Counted from the first letter of the stretch, positions 1 to 7,817 are shown. The stretch: DNA of 12,030 nt from Planctomycetaceae bacterium (GCA_013360535.1 JABWBL010000057.1:1-12030), one strand, 5' to 3'. Made by a program: numbers and translations. Notes: generated by a model from the letters alone, not told the origin.

Positions 1-154
1 GCGCCTTCGCCAGCGCCGCCGAGCCCGGGGGCGCGAACAGCACGTTGCGCCAGCCCGCGCGGCGCAGCCCGTCCATCAGGAGGAAGACCTGCACCTCGCC
101 GCCGGAAAAGCCGCGCTCGGCGTCGACGTGGGCGATCGTGGTGCGCTCCTGCAC
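1..154 (-). CDS. Glycosyltransferase, group 4-type N-terminus (partial, runs off left edge)
   Basis: The minus strand reads 51 codons from a GTG at 154 to the window edge. The peptide contains HVDAERGFSGGEVQVF followed by LLMDGLRRAG and LFAPPGSAALAKA. This matches the start of GT4 (GT-B fold) glycosyltransferases: an initial 'hxD/hxE' strand, a glycine-rich loop (FSGGE) that contacts the acceptor or nucleotide sugar, the 'GL..AG' helix, and an 'APPGSxL' turn. Such enzymes transfer sugars from activated donors to lipids, polysaccharides or proteins, usually at the inner membrane. The donor-binding C-terminal half is outside the window, so no substrate can be named. An in-frame TAG at 166-164 leaves GTG 154 as the only conventional start; a GAGG lies only 2 nt upstream of it, which is too close to be a good ribosome site. 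It is transcribed divergently from the phospholipase-like gene. Confidence 0.6.
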   Translation of the reverse strand, partial: MQERTTIAHVDAERGFSGGEVQVFLLMDGLRRAGWRNVLFAPPGSAALAKA

Positions 155-237
155 GGCCTCAATCTACGAACTGCGCCGCCGTTCTCCACGCCCGTGCGCC
201 CGCCGACCGATCAGGGAAAGCCGCCGAGGTGCGTACT

Positions 238-1128
238 ATGTTTCCAGCCATGACTCCGCTGCTCGTGGTCCTGCTCGCCGCGGCGCTCGTCGCCGCCGCC
301 CTCGCGACCTGGGGCCCCGGCAACCACCTCGAGTTCGAGCACCGCGTCTTCCGCCGCCGGCACGAGCGCCTCCCGGCGGCGACCGCCCGCCTGCTGGAGG
401 AGCACCGCGAGGCCTGGCAGTACGGGCACATCGCGGCCGACATCATCAACCTCAAGGGCGCCGGCGGTCCCTACAGCCACTGCCACCGCTGGGGCATCGT
501 CGGCGAGATGCAGGAGCTGTGCACGAGCGACTTCGAGCGCGCCTTCACGCTCGGCTACCTCGCCCACCTCGCCGCCGACACGATCGCGCACAACCACTTC
601 GTCCCCTACCACCTCGCACGCTTCGCGCGCACGCAGGGACTGGGGCACCTGTACTGGGAGATGAACGCCGACCGTTTCGTGCCGGACGAGCGCTGGAACG
701 TCGTCACGCGCCTCAAGTCCAACCCCGCGCTCGTGCCGCTCGACCAGCTCGTCAACCGCACGGTGCCGAAGAAGGCGCTCTCGATGGGCACCAACAAGCT
801 GATCTTCAACCACGTGCTGCTCGTGAGCGAGCGCGGCACCTGGCGCGCCGGCGTCGAGCGCCTGCACCCGCGTGGCAACCTCGAGCTCAAGCGCGGCTTC
901 CTCGACCGCTTCCGCGACGCGGCCGTCGAGCGCATCTTCCTCGCGCTCTCGCGCCATGGCGTCGAGCGCATCGCGCACGTCGACGCCAACGGCAAGGCCG
1001 CCCAGAAAGCCGCCGTCGTCGCCCGCAAGGCGCTCCTGCACCGCATCCTGCCGCGCAGCATGAGCGAGGACCTGTCGACCGCCCTCGCGGCGCCGTTCCT
1101 CGTCGGGATGCAGTCCCCGCCGCCCTGA
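238..1128 (+). CDS. Secreted zinc-dependent phospholipase C family protein
   Basis: A 296-residue protein resembling the zinc-dependent phospholipase C / S1-P1 nuclease superfamily (Pfam Zn_dep_PLPC). Residues 1-24 form a hydrophobic signal peptide ending ALAT, so Trp25 (WGPGNH) could become the mature N-terminus. In Bacillus cereus PLC the N-terminal Trp is a zinc ligand. Further candidate ligands appear in the expected order: His30/His35, Asp68 (YGHIAAD), His81/His83 (SHCHRW), His110-x3-Asp114 (HLAAD), His118/His120 (AHNH) and His137-x3-Glu141 (HLYWE). The family hydrolyses phosphodiester bonds, and the substrate here is unknown. ATG 238 is preferred over GTG 229 because AGGTG at 227-231 sits about 6 nt upstream; ATG 250 is a weaker alternative. 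The protein ends 11 bp from the convergent lipoprotein gene. The C-terminal ~130 residues are basic and match nothing I recognise. Confidence 0.75.
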   Translation: MFPAMTPLLVVLLAAALVAAALATWGPGNHLEFEHRVFRRRHERLPAATARLLEEHREAWQYGHIAADIINLKGAGGPYSHCHRWGIVGEMQELCTSDFERAFTLGYLAHLAADTIAHNHFVPYHLARFARTQGLGHLYWEMNADRFVPDERWNVVTRLKSNPALVPLDQLVNRTVPKKALSMGTNKLIFNHVLLVSERGTWRAGVERLHPRGNLELKRGFLDRFRDAAVERIFLALSRHGVERIAHVDANGKAAQKAAVVARKALLHRILPRSMSEDLSTALAAPFLVGMQSPPP

Positions 1129-1139
1129 ACCTGGCCCGG

Positions 1140-3068
1140 CTACGGGCCGACGCGCATCCACTGCACGACGAAGTCGTTCTGGTCGCCGTCGCCGTTGAAG
1201 TCGCGCCGCGCGGCCGCCTCGTCGGCGAGGAACGCCGCACCGACATTGAACGAGTCCGTCACGACCACGGGGCCATTGAGGTCGGCGACGGTCGAGATGA
1301 AGAACGAGTCGCCCAGCGTCGACACGGTCGTCCTGTACAGCACGCGGTCGAGCTTGTCGCCGTCCCGGTTCCAGTCGAAGTTGTCCGCCGACTCGTCGAC
1401 GCGGTAGTAGGCGACGTTGTTGGCGAGCACGACGCCCGCGTTGTCGAGGTCCGTCGCGATCGCGGGGCCGGGGAAGTCGAGGTCGTCGGCGTTGGTCGGG
1501 TCGAAGCGCGCGAAGACCGGCACGCTGTCGGTCGTGTCCGTGTCGCGCCCGTTGATCGGGCCGCCGAAGTCCGACTCGGTGAAGGCGATCGGCAGGCGCG
1601 AGCGGTCCTCGAGCTCCGCCATCCACGTCGCGCCGACGAAGCCGCCGGATGAACCTTGGTTGTGGTCGGTGGTCCACAGCGCGGCGTTGCCGTCGGTCGG
1701 GTCGAGCCAGCCGATCAGCTTCGACTGCGTCGCGTTGCCGTCCCACGTGCGCGAGTCGGCGGCCTCGTCGATCGCGACGATCCAGCGCCCGGCGAGATCC
1801 GCGACGCCGTGGACGCCCCCGGGCAGGTCCGCGACGGCGACGAGCCCCACCTTGGCCGTGTAGACCCCCGACGAGCCGAGCAGCGTCTCGACCTTGATCC
1901 AGCGCAGCACGTGGTCGAGCGTGTCCCCGTCGTCGTTGAGCCCGCGCGTGGTGCAGTTGCCGTCGTCCGCCTCCGGCACGAGCGACGCCACGTAGGTCGA
2001 CGTGCCGTTGACCGCGAGCAGCACGCGTTCGTCGCCGGCGAGCGCCGTGTTGCGGATCGTGCTCGTGCCTCCGAACCAGGTGTTGAACCACAGGAAGTGG
2101 AGCACCTCGTCCGTCGAGTCGTTGTCGACGTTCGTGCAATAGGTCGGCGCCCAGCTCGCGAACGCGCCGGTGTAGCCGTTGAGCGAACCCGCACCCTGCG
2201 CGGCCTCGTCGACGAGGAACGCCGCGACACGCTCGCCGCCGTTGATGCCCACCACACGGAACGGCGTCGACGCGTCGGCGACGGCGTAACCCGTCACCTT
2301 GATCTCGGGCGAGGTCGCGCCGGAATCGAACAAGGCCAGCACGAAGTCGTCGGTCTGGTCGCCGTCGGCGTTGAGGATGCGCCCCTCGTCCGACTCGTCG
2401 AGCGTCACGAACACGAGCCCTCCGTCCTCGCCCATCAGGCTCGGGGAGAGCGTGTTCGCGCCGTCCTCGTTCACCAGCCGCACGGGGGCTGTCGGCGCGC
2501 CACTGACGATGCGGATCATCGCGATCGCCGTCTCCGAGCCCGCCAGCGGAGCCGCGGCCGGATCCTGGCAGTAGAACAGCTTGTCGTTGTCGGTCGCGAG
2601 CATGCGCGGGCCGCTCGCGGTCCGGCGCAGCGTGTCGACGTAGGTCACGCCGACCGCCGAGGGCGCGCTCGTGCCCACGCGCAGCAGCACGAGGTCGAGC
2701 TTGTCGGTGTCGGAGTTCCAGTCCTGATCGTCCTGCACCTCGTCGCACACGAGGTACAGGTTGCCGCCGACGAAGGCGAGCTCCTCGGCCTGCACGGCGA
2801 GCACGACGAACGAGTTGGAGACCATGTCGACGATCACCGCGACGCGGTCGGTCTTGTCGGTGTCGCCGTTCAGGTCCGTGCCGCCCGCGCCGGTTGTCAG
2901 CTCGTCCGCGAGGTACGCCAGCTTGCGCTCGCGCACGACGAACTTGCTCGCCGAGGGCGTCGAGTGCACCGCCGAACGCGGGTTGAACTGGAAGGTCGGC
3001 TCGTCCTCCTGAACACAGGCGACAAGGAGGGGCAGCGCGAGAACGAGTCGGAAGAGCTTGGAGGTCAT
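1140..3068 (-). CDS. Lipoprotein with ~10 Asp-rich calcium-loop-like repeats
   Basis: A 642-residue protein of no family I can name. Residues 1-18 are a lipoprotein signal with the lipobox LVAC (Cys18), so it should be exported and lipid-anchored. The rest consists of ~60-residue units, each with a hydrophobic strand ending in 'DE' or similar (LAYLADE, LYLVCDE, VAAFLVDE, WIVAIDE, VAYYRVDE, AAFLADE), then a loop of the form DxNxDGDxxDxV, then a strand ending in aromatic or Val residues. Clear loops start near residues 65, 116, 232, 314, 377, 506, 565 and 623; degenerate units lie near 174 and 441. The loops resemble dockerin, thrombospondin-3 or EF-hand calcium loops, and the spacing would suit a beta-propeller (inference). 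The last unit ends almost at the stop codon. ATG 3068 has no clear Shine-Dalgarno. The gene follows the subtilase on the same strand but lies beyond a likely terminator, so it is probably transcribed separately. Confidence 0.72.
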   Translation of the reverse strand: MTSKLFRLVLALPLLVACVQEDEPTFQFNPRSAVHSTPSASKFVVRERKLAYLADELTTGAGGTDLNGDTDKTDRVAVIVDMVSNSFVVLAVQAEELAFVGGNLYLVCDEVQDDQDWNSDTDKLDLVLLRVGTSAPSAVGVTYVDTLRRTASGPRMLATDNDKLFYCQDPAAAPLAGSETAIAMIRIVSGAPTAPVRLVNEDGANTLSPSLMGEDGGLVFVTLDESDEGRILNADGDQTDDFVLALFDSGATSPEIKVTGYAVADASTPFRVVGINGGERVAAFLVDEAAQGAGSLNGYTGAFASWAPTYCTNVDNDSTDEVLHFLWFNTWFGGTSTIRNTALAGDERVLLAVNGTSTYVASLVPEADDGNCTTRGLNDDGDTLDHVLRWIKVETLLGSSGVYTAKVGLVAVADLPGGVHGVADLAGRWIVAIDEAADSRTWDGNATQSKLIGWLDPTDGNAALWTTDHNQGSSGGFVGATWMAELEDRSRLPIAFTESDFGGPINGRDTDTTDSVPVFARFDPTNADDLDFPGPAIATDLDNAGVVLANNVAYYRVDESADNFDWNRDGDKLDRVLYRTTVSTLGDSFFISTVADLNGPVVVTDSFNVGAAFLADEAAARRDFNGDGDQNDFVVQWMRVGP

Positions 3069-3105
3069 GGAGCGCGGGCCCGGATTCCACGGGCTGCGAG
3101 GACTC

Positions 3106-3130
3106 TAGCCCCGGGAGTGCCCCGAGGCTA
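3106..3130 (-). other. Imperfect hairpin upstream of the lipoprotein gene
   Basis: Arms 3106-3115 (TAGCCCCGGG) and 3121-3130 (CCCGAGGCTA) pair over 10 positions with one mismatch around a 5-nt loop. It lies 38 nt before the lipoprotein start. It could be a 5'-UTR structure or a secondary terminator. No T-tract is visible on either strand. Confidence 0.3.
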
Positions 3131-3201
3131 CTGGCCTTCGCGGGCCACGCACCTGGCCGAGCCGCGCAGTGCGGGATCGTCGACGCGAGCCGACAAGCAC
3201 G

Positions 3202-3236
3202 CAGGGCCGGCCGCCCGAAGAAGGCGACCGGCCCTG
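3202..3236 (-). terminator. Strong hairpin, probable transcription terminator of the subtilase gene
   Basis: Arms 3202-3215 and 3223-3236 form a 14-bp GC-rich stem with a single G-U pair around a 7-nt loop. It starts 57 nt beyond the subtilase stop codon. The minus strand continues with GTGCTTGTC, so the T-tract is weak and termination may need Rho or be only partial. Position and stem strength are the main evidence. Confidence 0.6.
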
Positions 3237-3292
3237 ACGGTTCCAACCTGTCCACGTGCTCCGTCAGGAGCGCGCGGGGCAGGTTTCCTCGC

Positions 3293-6200
3293 TCACTGGC
3301 AAACGGTGAACTGGACCGCGTTCGACAGGCCCGTCGTGAACGGCGCCGCCGGGTCGCGGGTCCACCACTGCGCGTACAGCGTGTCGCCCGGGTCGATGCC
3401 GAGCGAGTTCATGTACGCGGTCGAGAACGTGAACGAGTAGGAACCCGTGCACGAGTTGCCGCTCGTGTTGCCGCCCGAGCTGATCGAGGGCGTGCGGACC
3501 GTGGGGTTCGCGACGCACTTGAAGCCGCCCTGGAACGGCGTCGCCGACGGCGCGTAGCCCCAGAACAGCAGGCCCGCCTTCTGGTTGAGCACGTTCGAGC
3601 AGGTCACGCGGAAGTTGCCGTTCGACTTGTCGGGCTGCACGCCGTTGGTGCCGATCGTCGGCACGCAGCCGAGCGAGTTGGTCTTCGCCGTGCAGTAGGT
3701 CACGACCGAGTTCGCGTTGGCGTACACAGGACCGTAGTGGCGCGTGGCGCCCCAGTTGCCCGCGTTGTCACGCGCACGCAGGTGGAACCAGCGCGCCGTG
3801 TTCGACGACGAGAGGCTCACCGTCGCCGACACCGAGCCCGAGCCGTAGTTGAGGCTGCTCGTCGGGTCGGTCGAGGGCGAGGTGTCCCAGACGCCCGCGT
3901 ACCCCGCGAGGCCAGAATCCGCGTCCGTCGACGGAGTCCAGTTGATCGTCACCGAGGTCGAGCAGCTCTGCACGCCGACCGTGTGCGTCGGGGAGCTGAG
4001 CGCGCCGACGTTCGCCGGGACGACGAGGTCGATCTTGATCGGACCGTACTCGACCGTCGAGGCGGTCCAGTTGCCCGAGTTGTCGACGCCCTTCAGCGCC
4101 CAGTAGTACGTGCCCGTGCTGAACACGCGCACGAAGCTCGTGCCTTCCTCGAAGTCCTTGGTGTTCGCGACGAACACGCCGGGAACCGTGCTCCAGCTCT
4201 CGCCGTAGCCGTCCATGCCACTGACGTTGTCGCCCGGCTGCGTCCAGTTGAACGTCACCGAGCCCGTCGAGCGCCACGTGTTGACCGGGTGCGTCGGCGA
4301 CGTGAGCCCGGTCACCAGCGGCGGCGGCGTGCCGTCGACGTAGATGTTGACCGAGTCGGACTTGTTGACCCAGTTGTCGGAGCGCGCGTTCACCGAGAAC
4401 GACTTGACGCCCTCGGTCGCCCAGCGCGTCACCCACGTCGCGGTCTTCGAGTCGCCGGAGATCATGTCGCCGAGCAGCACGTCACGGCCGCCGTGCCAGG
4501 CGTTGTGCAGCGCCGTGACCGGGCCGTCGTCGAGCGTCGTCGACGAGCTCTGCAGCGTGTCCCCGCTCGAGGTCGAGTCGAGGAACACCGCCGAGGCCAC
4601 CGAGCCCGAGGCGGGGTTGGTCGCCGTCGCCGTGATCGTCACGTTTTGGTTGGGCTGGACGTACGGATCGATCGCCGCGACGTCGAACGTGCCGTCCGGC
4701 GTCGTGTCGCCGTAGAGCACCTGCACGGCGACGCCGCCGTACATGCGTCCCGTCGTCGACTGGTTGAAGATCTTCCAGCGCCACTGGCCCGCGGGCGGGT
4801 TGTTGATGATGCGGATCTCGGCGTTGTCGATGCTCGACTGCTGCGCGAAGTACTCGCCCGTGTTGTTGTTCGCGGTGTCGACCGGCGGCGAGTCGATCCA
4901 CAGGTCGTAGTTGTTGACGAGCGCCTGCGAGGCACCGGCCGAGGCCGCGCTCTCGCTGTAGAACGTCGCCACCACGAGCCGCGTCGCGCCGGCGCTGACG
5001 GTGAAGTCCGCGTTGGTCGAGCTGTTGGTCAGGTCGAGCGTCCACGCGTACCAACCCGTGTTGCTCGACGGCTCGTGCGCGCGCCAGGCCTGCACGCGCC
5101 CCGCACCGTAGTTGTCGAGGTGCGTCGCCGTCGGGCTGGAGAGCGTGACGTTGTCCTTGGTCGTCGCCGAGGCCATCAGCACGGCGGCGGCAGCCTCCGG
5201 CCAGCCCTGCAGCCACGTGTGGTGGTCCATCACCTGCGCCGCGAGGCCCGCGACGTGCGGCGTCGCCATCGACGTGCCCGACTTGTCGGTGTAGCCGGTC
5301 GTGTTGGCCGAGTTGGCCGAGCTGATCCAGCGGCCGGGCGCGTTGACGTTCGGCTTCCAGCGCCCGTCCCCCGCGGGGCCCGTGCTCGAGCCCGTCCAGA
5401 GCGTGCCCGGATCGCCGATCGCGTCGGCGTAGTCGATCGCGTTGCCGACGGTGAAGGCGTTTTTCGCGCTCGGTTGCTGCGAGAGCGAGCCCGACGTGTT
5501 GTTGCCGCCGTTGCCGGCCGCCCACACGTGCAGCTGCGCCTGGTTGTGCACCTGATTGTCGATCGTGCGGCAGTCGGCCTCGCTGCCGATGAAACCGCCG
5601 TAGGACGTGCTGCCCCACGAGTGGCTGACGAGGTCGGGTGTCGGCGTGACGACGCCGTTGCCGTCGGTGATCGCCGTGTTGTAGAGGTTCATCACCGACG
5701 ACGTGGACACGGAGCCCGAGCCCGCGGCGTTGAAGATGCGCACGTTGTAGAAGCGGCTCGCCGCCGACCACGACGCGAGGCCCGGCGCGTTGCCGCGCTT
5801 CGACGAGTTCGCGTTGCCGCGGCCCATGATCGTTCCGGCGACGTGAGTACCGTGGCCGTTCTCGTCGTTCCACGGCCCGCTCGCGCTCGCGAGGTCCCAA
5901 CCCCAGCCCCAGATGCCGAGGTCCTGGTGGTCGGTCTCCAGGCCCGAGTCCGCGAAGCCCGCGATCACGCTGGTCGAGCTCGCTCCCGACCAGCTCGCGC
6001 GCGTGCGGTCGGTCGTGATCATCGGCGTCGACTCCTCGTGCGGCGCCGCCATCGGCGCGATCGGCAGGTCGGCCTCGACGAACTGCACGAAGTCCTGCGC
6101 GACGAGGTCCTCGAGCTGCGCCTTGGTCATGCGCGCGCGGAAGGCGCGGATGCCGTCGACGTACTCGTGCACGTCGAGGCCGAGCGCGACGAGGCGCGCC

Positions 6201-6940
6201 TCCTGCCAGCCGTGCGACATCCACTTCGTCGCCGGGAAGCCCGCCACTTCAGCCTGCGTGCCGTCGGGGTCGACGCTCACCGCCTGCGCGAGCACGATCT
6301 GCTCCGACTTCTCGTTCTTGTCGGAGTCGTGCACCGACACGTAGACGTCGAGCACGTCGCCCGGCGCGGCCTTCGAGACCTGCTCGGCGAGCAGCGGGTG
6401 CACCTTCTGCACCGCACGCGGCACGCCGACCCAGCGCACGAAGTCGAGCGAAGCGATGCGCGCGAGCGCGTCGGCGCCGAGCGCCACCTTCAGCGTGTAG
6501 TGCGGGTGGAACTCGATCACGCGCGCACCGGCGAGCCGCAGCGCGTCGAGGCGCGCTGGCGTGATGCGCCTGGAGAACATCACGAAACCCCAGCTCACGT
6601 TCTCGGGCCGTCCGTCGTCGAACGTGCGCGCGAGCGCCGCCTCGAGCAGCGGATCGATGCGCTCGCCCGCCGGCGGGTAGTGCCTCGCGGCCGCAAAACC
6701 GAGGAAGTACGGGTCGCCCGAAGCGGGCTCGACCACGCGGTCGCCCGCGTCGCTGGCCTCGACCACCGCCGGAATCGGCAGCGGCACCGAGTCGTCGAGC
6801 ACGCTCTCCATCTGCGGAGCGGGCAGGTGTTCGGGAGGCGGCGTCGAACGAGCGGGCGGGCCGTAGGTCTCGTTGGACTGGAGTGCGAGCGCACAGGGCG
6901 CTGCGAGGGTGCACCACAGGAGTCGGGGTAGGGTTTTCAC
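3293..6940 (-). CDS. Secreted multidomain subtilisin-family serine protease (S8)
   Basis: A 1215-residue exported protease. GTG 6940 is chosen because it is followed by a signal peptide (KTLPRLLWCTLAAPCALA); the frame is open further upstream, but that stretch shows no export signal. Two related prodomain-like modules lie at about 115-170 and 198-290. The S8 catalytic domain (about 320-620) has Asp331 (ADSGL), His363 (NGHGTHVAG), oxyanion Asn477 (AAGNGGNN) and Ser557 (SGTSMATPH), so the triad is complete and activity is expected. A jelly-roll-like beta domain follows (~625-750), as in KP-43-type subtilases, then an Ig-like segment (~752-870), two Fn3-like repeats each with a 'SPTH' motif (~870-970 and ~970-1075), and a cysteine-containing domain (~1081-1215) beginning YCTAKTNSLGC. 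That last domain resembles C-terminal modules I recall from secreted Planctomycetota proteins. The length is far above the ~380 residues of classical subtilisins. No good Shine-Dalgarno precedes the start. It is divergent from the sigma factor gene. Likely role: extracellular protein degradation or processing. Confidence 0.88.
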   Translation of the reverse strand: MKTLPRLLWCTLAAPCALALQSNETYGPPARSTPPPEHLPAPQMESVLDDSVPLPIPAVVEASDAGDRVVEPASGDPYFLGFAAARHYPPAGERIDPLLEAALARTFDDGRPENVSWGFVMFSRRITPARLDALRLAGARVIEFHPHYTLKVALGADALARIASLDFVRWVGVPRAVQKVHPLLAEQVSKAAPGDVLDVYVSVHDSDKNEKSEQIVLAQAVSVDPDGTQAEVAGFPATKWMSHGWQEARLVALGLDVHEYVDGIRAFRARMTKAQLEDLVAQDFVQFVEADLPIAPMAAPHEESTPMITTDRTRASWSGASSTSVIAGFADSGLETDHQDLGIWGWGWDLASASGPWNDENGHGTHVAGTIMGRGNANSSKRGNAPGLASWSAASRFYNVRIFNAAGSGSVSTSSVMNLYNTAITDGNGVVTPTPDLVSHSWGSTSYGGFIGSEADCRTIDNQVHNQAQLHVWAAGNGGNNTSGSLSQQPSAKNAFTVGNAIDYADAIGDPGTLWTGSSTGPAGDGRWKPNVNAPGRWISSANSANTTGYTDKSGTSMATPHVAGLAAQVMDHHTWLQGWPEAAAAVLMASATTKDNVTLSSPTATHLDNYGAGRVQAWRAHEPSSNTGWYAWTLDLTNSSTNADFTVSAGATRLVVATFYSESAASAGASQALVNNYDLWIDSPPVDTANNNTGEYFAQQSSIDNAEIRIINNPPAGQWRWKIFNQSTTGRMYGGVAVQVLYGDTTPDGTFDVAAIDPYVQPNQNVTITATATNPASGSVASAVFLDSTSSGDTLQSSSTTLDDGPVTALHNAWHGGRDVLLGDMISGDSKTATWVTRWATEGVKSFSVNARSDNWVNKSDSVNIYVDGTPPPLVTGLTSPTHPVNTWRSTGSVTFNWTQPGDNVSGMDGYGESWSTVPGVFVANTKDFEEGTSFVRVFSTGTYYWALKGVDNSGNWTASTVEYGPIKIDLVVPANVGALSSPTHTVGVQSCSTSVTINWTPSTDADSGLAGYAGVWDTSPSTDPTSSLNYGSGSVSATVSLSSSNTARWFHLRARDNAGNWGATRHYGPVYANANSVVTYCTAKTNSLGCVPTIGTNGVQPDKSNGNFRVTCSNVLNQKAGLLFWGYAPSATPFQGGFKCVANPTVRTPSISSGGNTSGNSCTGSYSFTFSTAYMNSLGIDPGDTLYAQWWTRDPAAPFTTGLSNAVQFTVCQ

Positions 6941-7083
6941 GGGGGATCTCTGCTGGAGAAGGATTGCGAAACACGGTGCGGCGAGCGGGGTGCGAGACCC
7001 GTGCGCCGAGCGGGCCCCAGCGTAAGCGTGCGTTCCACAGGTGTCAGGGGGCCAAGACGTGGAATCCACGGACGAATCTTCCC

Positions 7084-7099
7084 GGCCGGGCGACCGGCC
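7084..7099. other. Short GNRA-loop hairpin in the divergent intergenic region
   Basis: GGCCGG-GCGA-CCGGCC forms a perfect 6-bp stem with a GCGA tetraloop when read on the plus strand. It lies about 70 nt before the sigma-factor start, inside the 227-bp gap shared with the subtilase. It may be a 5'-UTR element, or chance in GC-rich DNA. No convincing -35/-10 pair was found in this gap for either gene. Confidence 0.25.
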
Positions 7100-7167
7100 T
7101 CGAGCGCGGGAACGGCCCTTGCAACGCGTACGAACGCCCGAAAGACCCGCGCGGAGTATGCTCCCTC

Positions 7168-7782
7168 GTGGCGATGGCACCCGATTCCGACGAACTGGGA
7201 CGTCTCGCGGAACGGGCCGCCCAGGGCGACCGGGCCGCGGTCGACCTGCTGATCGAGCGCTACCTGCCCGACCTGCACGCCTTCGTGCGCCTGCGCGCGG
7301 GGCCAGTCGTGCGCGCGCGCGAGTCGAGCTCGGACATCGTGCAGTCGGTCTGCCGCGAGGTGATCGAGCACATCGACCGCTTCCGCTTCCCCAGCGAGGG
7401 CGCCTTCAAGCAGTGGCTGTGCACGACGGCGCTGCGCAAGATCCTCAACCGGCAGGACTACTGGCTCGCGCAGAAGCGGGACGCGCTCCGCGACGTGCCG
7501 ATGGGAAGCAACGGCGGCGACGGCGAGCTGCTCGCGCGCTACCACAGCTTCTCGAGCCCGAGCCAGCAGGCCTCGCTCAAGGAAGAGCTCGAGCGCGTCG
7601 AGCGCGCCTTCGAGGAACTGCCCGAGGAGTACCGCGAGGTGATCACGCTCGCGCACGTGCTCGGGCTCTCGCGCGCGGAGATCGCCGGGCAGATGGGCAA
7701 GAGCGAAGGAGCCGTGCGCGTGCTGCTGCACCGCGCGCTCGCGCGCATGTCGGCGCTGCTGAATCCTCCCGCCGCCGGGTAG
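7168..7782 (+). CDS. ECF-type RNA polymerase sigma factor
   Basis: A 204-residue sigma-70-family protein with only regions 2 and 4, the extracytoplasmic-function layout. Region 2 spans about residues 21-105 and includes the core-binding and -10-recognition segments (ARESSSDIVQSVCREV, then FKQWLCTTALRKILNRQ). A ~40-residue linker follows, then region 4 (about 140-197) with the helix-turn-helix LSRAEIAGQMGKSEGAVRVLLHRAL for -35 recognition. The RARESSSDIVQSVCREV style is common in Planctomycetota and related phyla, as I recall them. GTG 7168 is favoured because GGAG at 7153-7156 lies 11 nt upstream; ATG 7174 is an equally plausible start giving 202 residues. No anti-sigma factor gene is adjacent, so its control is not visible here. 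The beta-CASP hydrolase gene follows 50 bp downstream, and the two may be co-transcribed. Confidence 0.88.
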   Translation: MAMAPDSDELGRLAERAAQGDRAAVDLLIERYLPDLHAFVRLRAGPVVRARESSSDIVQSVCREVIEHIDRFRFPSEGAFKQWLCTTALRKILNRQDYWLAQKRDALRDVPMGSNGGDGELLARYHSFSSPSQQASLKEELERVERAFEELPEEYREVITLAHVLGLSRAEIAGQMGKSEGAVRVLLHRALARMSALLNPPAAG

Positions 7783-7817
7783 TGGTGGCAGCCTCGCGCG
7801 CGGCGTAGCCTCCCTGC

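Noticed and set aside
1129..1139. Shared terminator between the convergent phospholipase-like and lipoprotein genes
   Set aside because: Only 11 bp separate the stop codons and no stem-loop with a T-tract is visible there.
45..1652. Plus-strand open frame of about 535 residues spanning three genes
   Set aside because: It crosses the glycosyltransferase start, the phospholipase-like gene and the lipoprotein 3' end in a different frame, and has no recognisable sequence.
1140..3068. Reading the Asp-rich loops as a dockerin and the region as part of a cellulosome
   Set aside because: Dockerins are a pair of adjacent loops in ~60-70 residues at a protein end. Here the loops are spread evenly over the whole protein, and no cohesin or glycoside hydrolase is nearby.
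211..3255. Minus-strand open frame of about 1014 residues
   Set aside because: It is composed almost entirely of Arg, Ala, Gly and Asp and overlaps the phospholipase-like gene and the lipoprotein gene in another frame. Long chance frames like this are expected in GC-rich DNA.
3737..6931. Plus-strand open frame of about 1064 residues antisense to the subtilase
   Set aside because: Low-complexity Arg/Val/Ala-rich translation with no motifs. The subtilase triad and domains on the other strand are decisive.
7109..7130. GGAAC followed by CGTA as an ECF-type self-regulated promoter upstream of the sigma factor
   Set aside because: The spacer is about 13 nt rather than the usual 15-17, and both elements are short enough to occur by chance.
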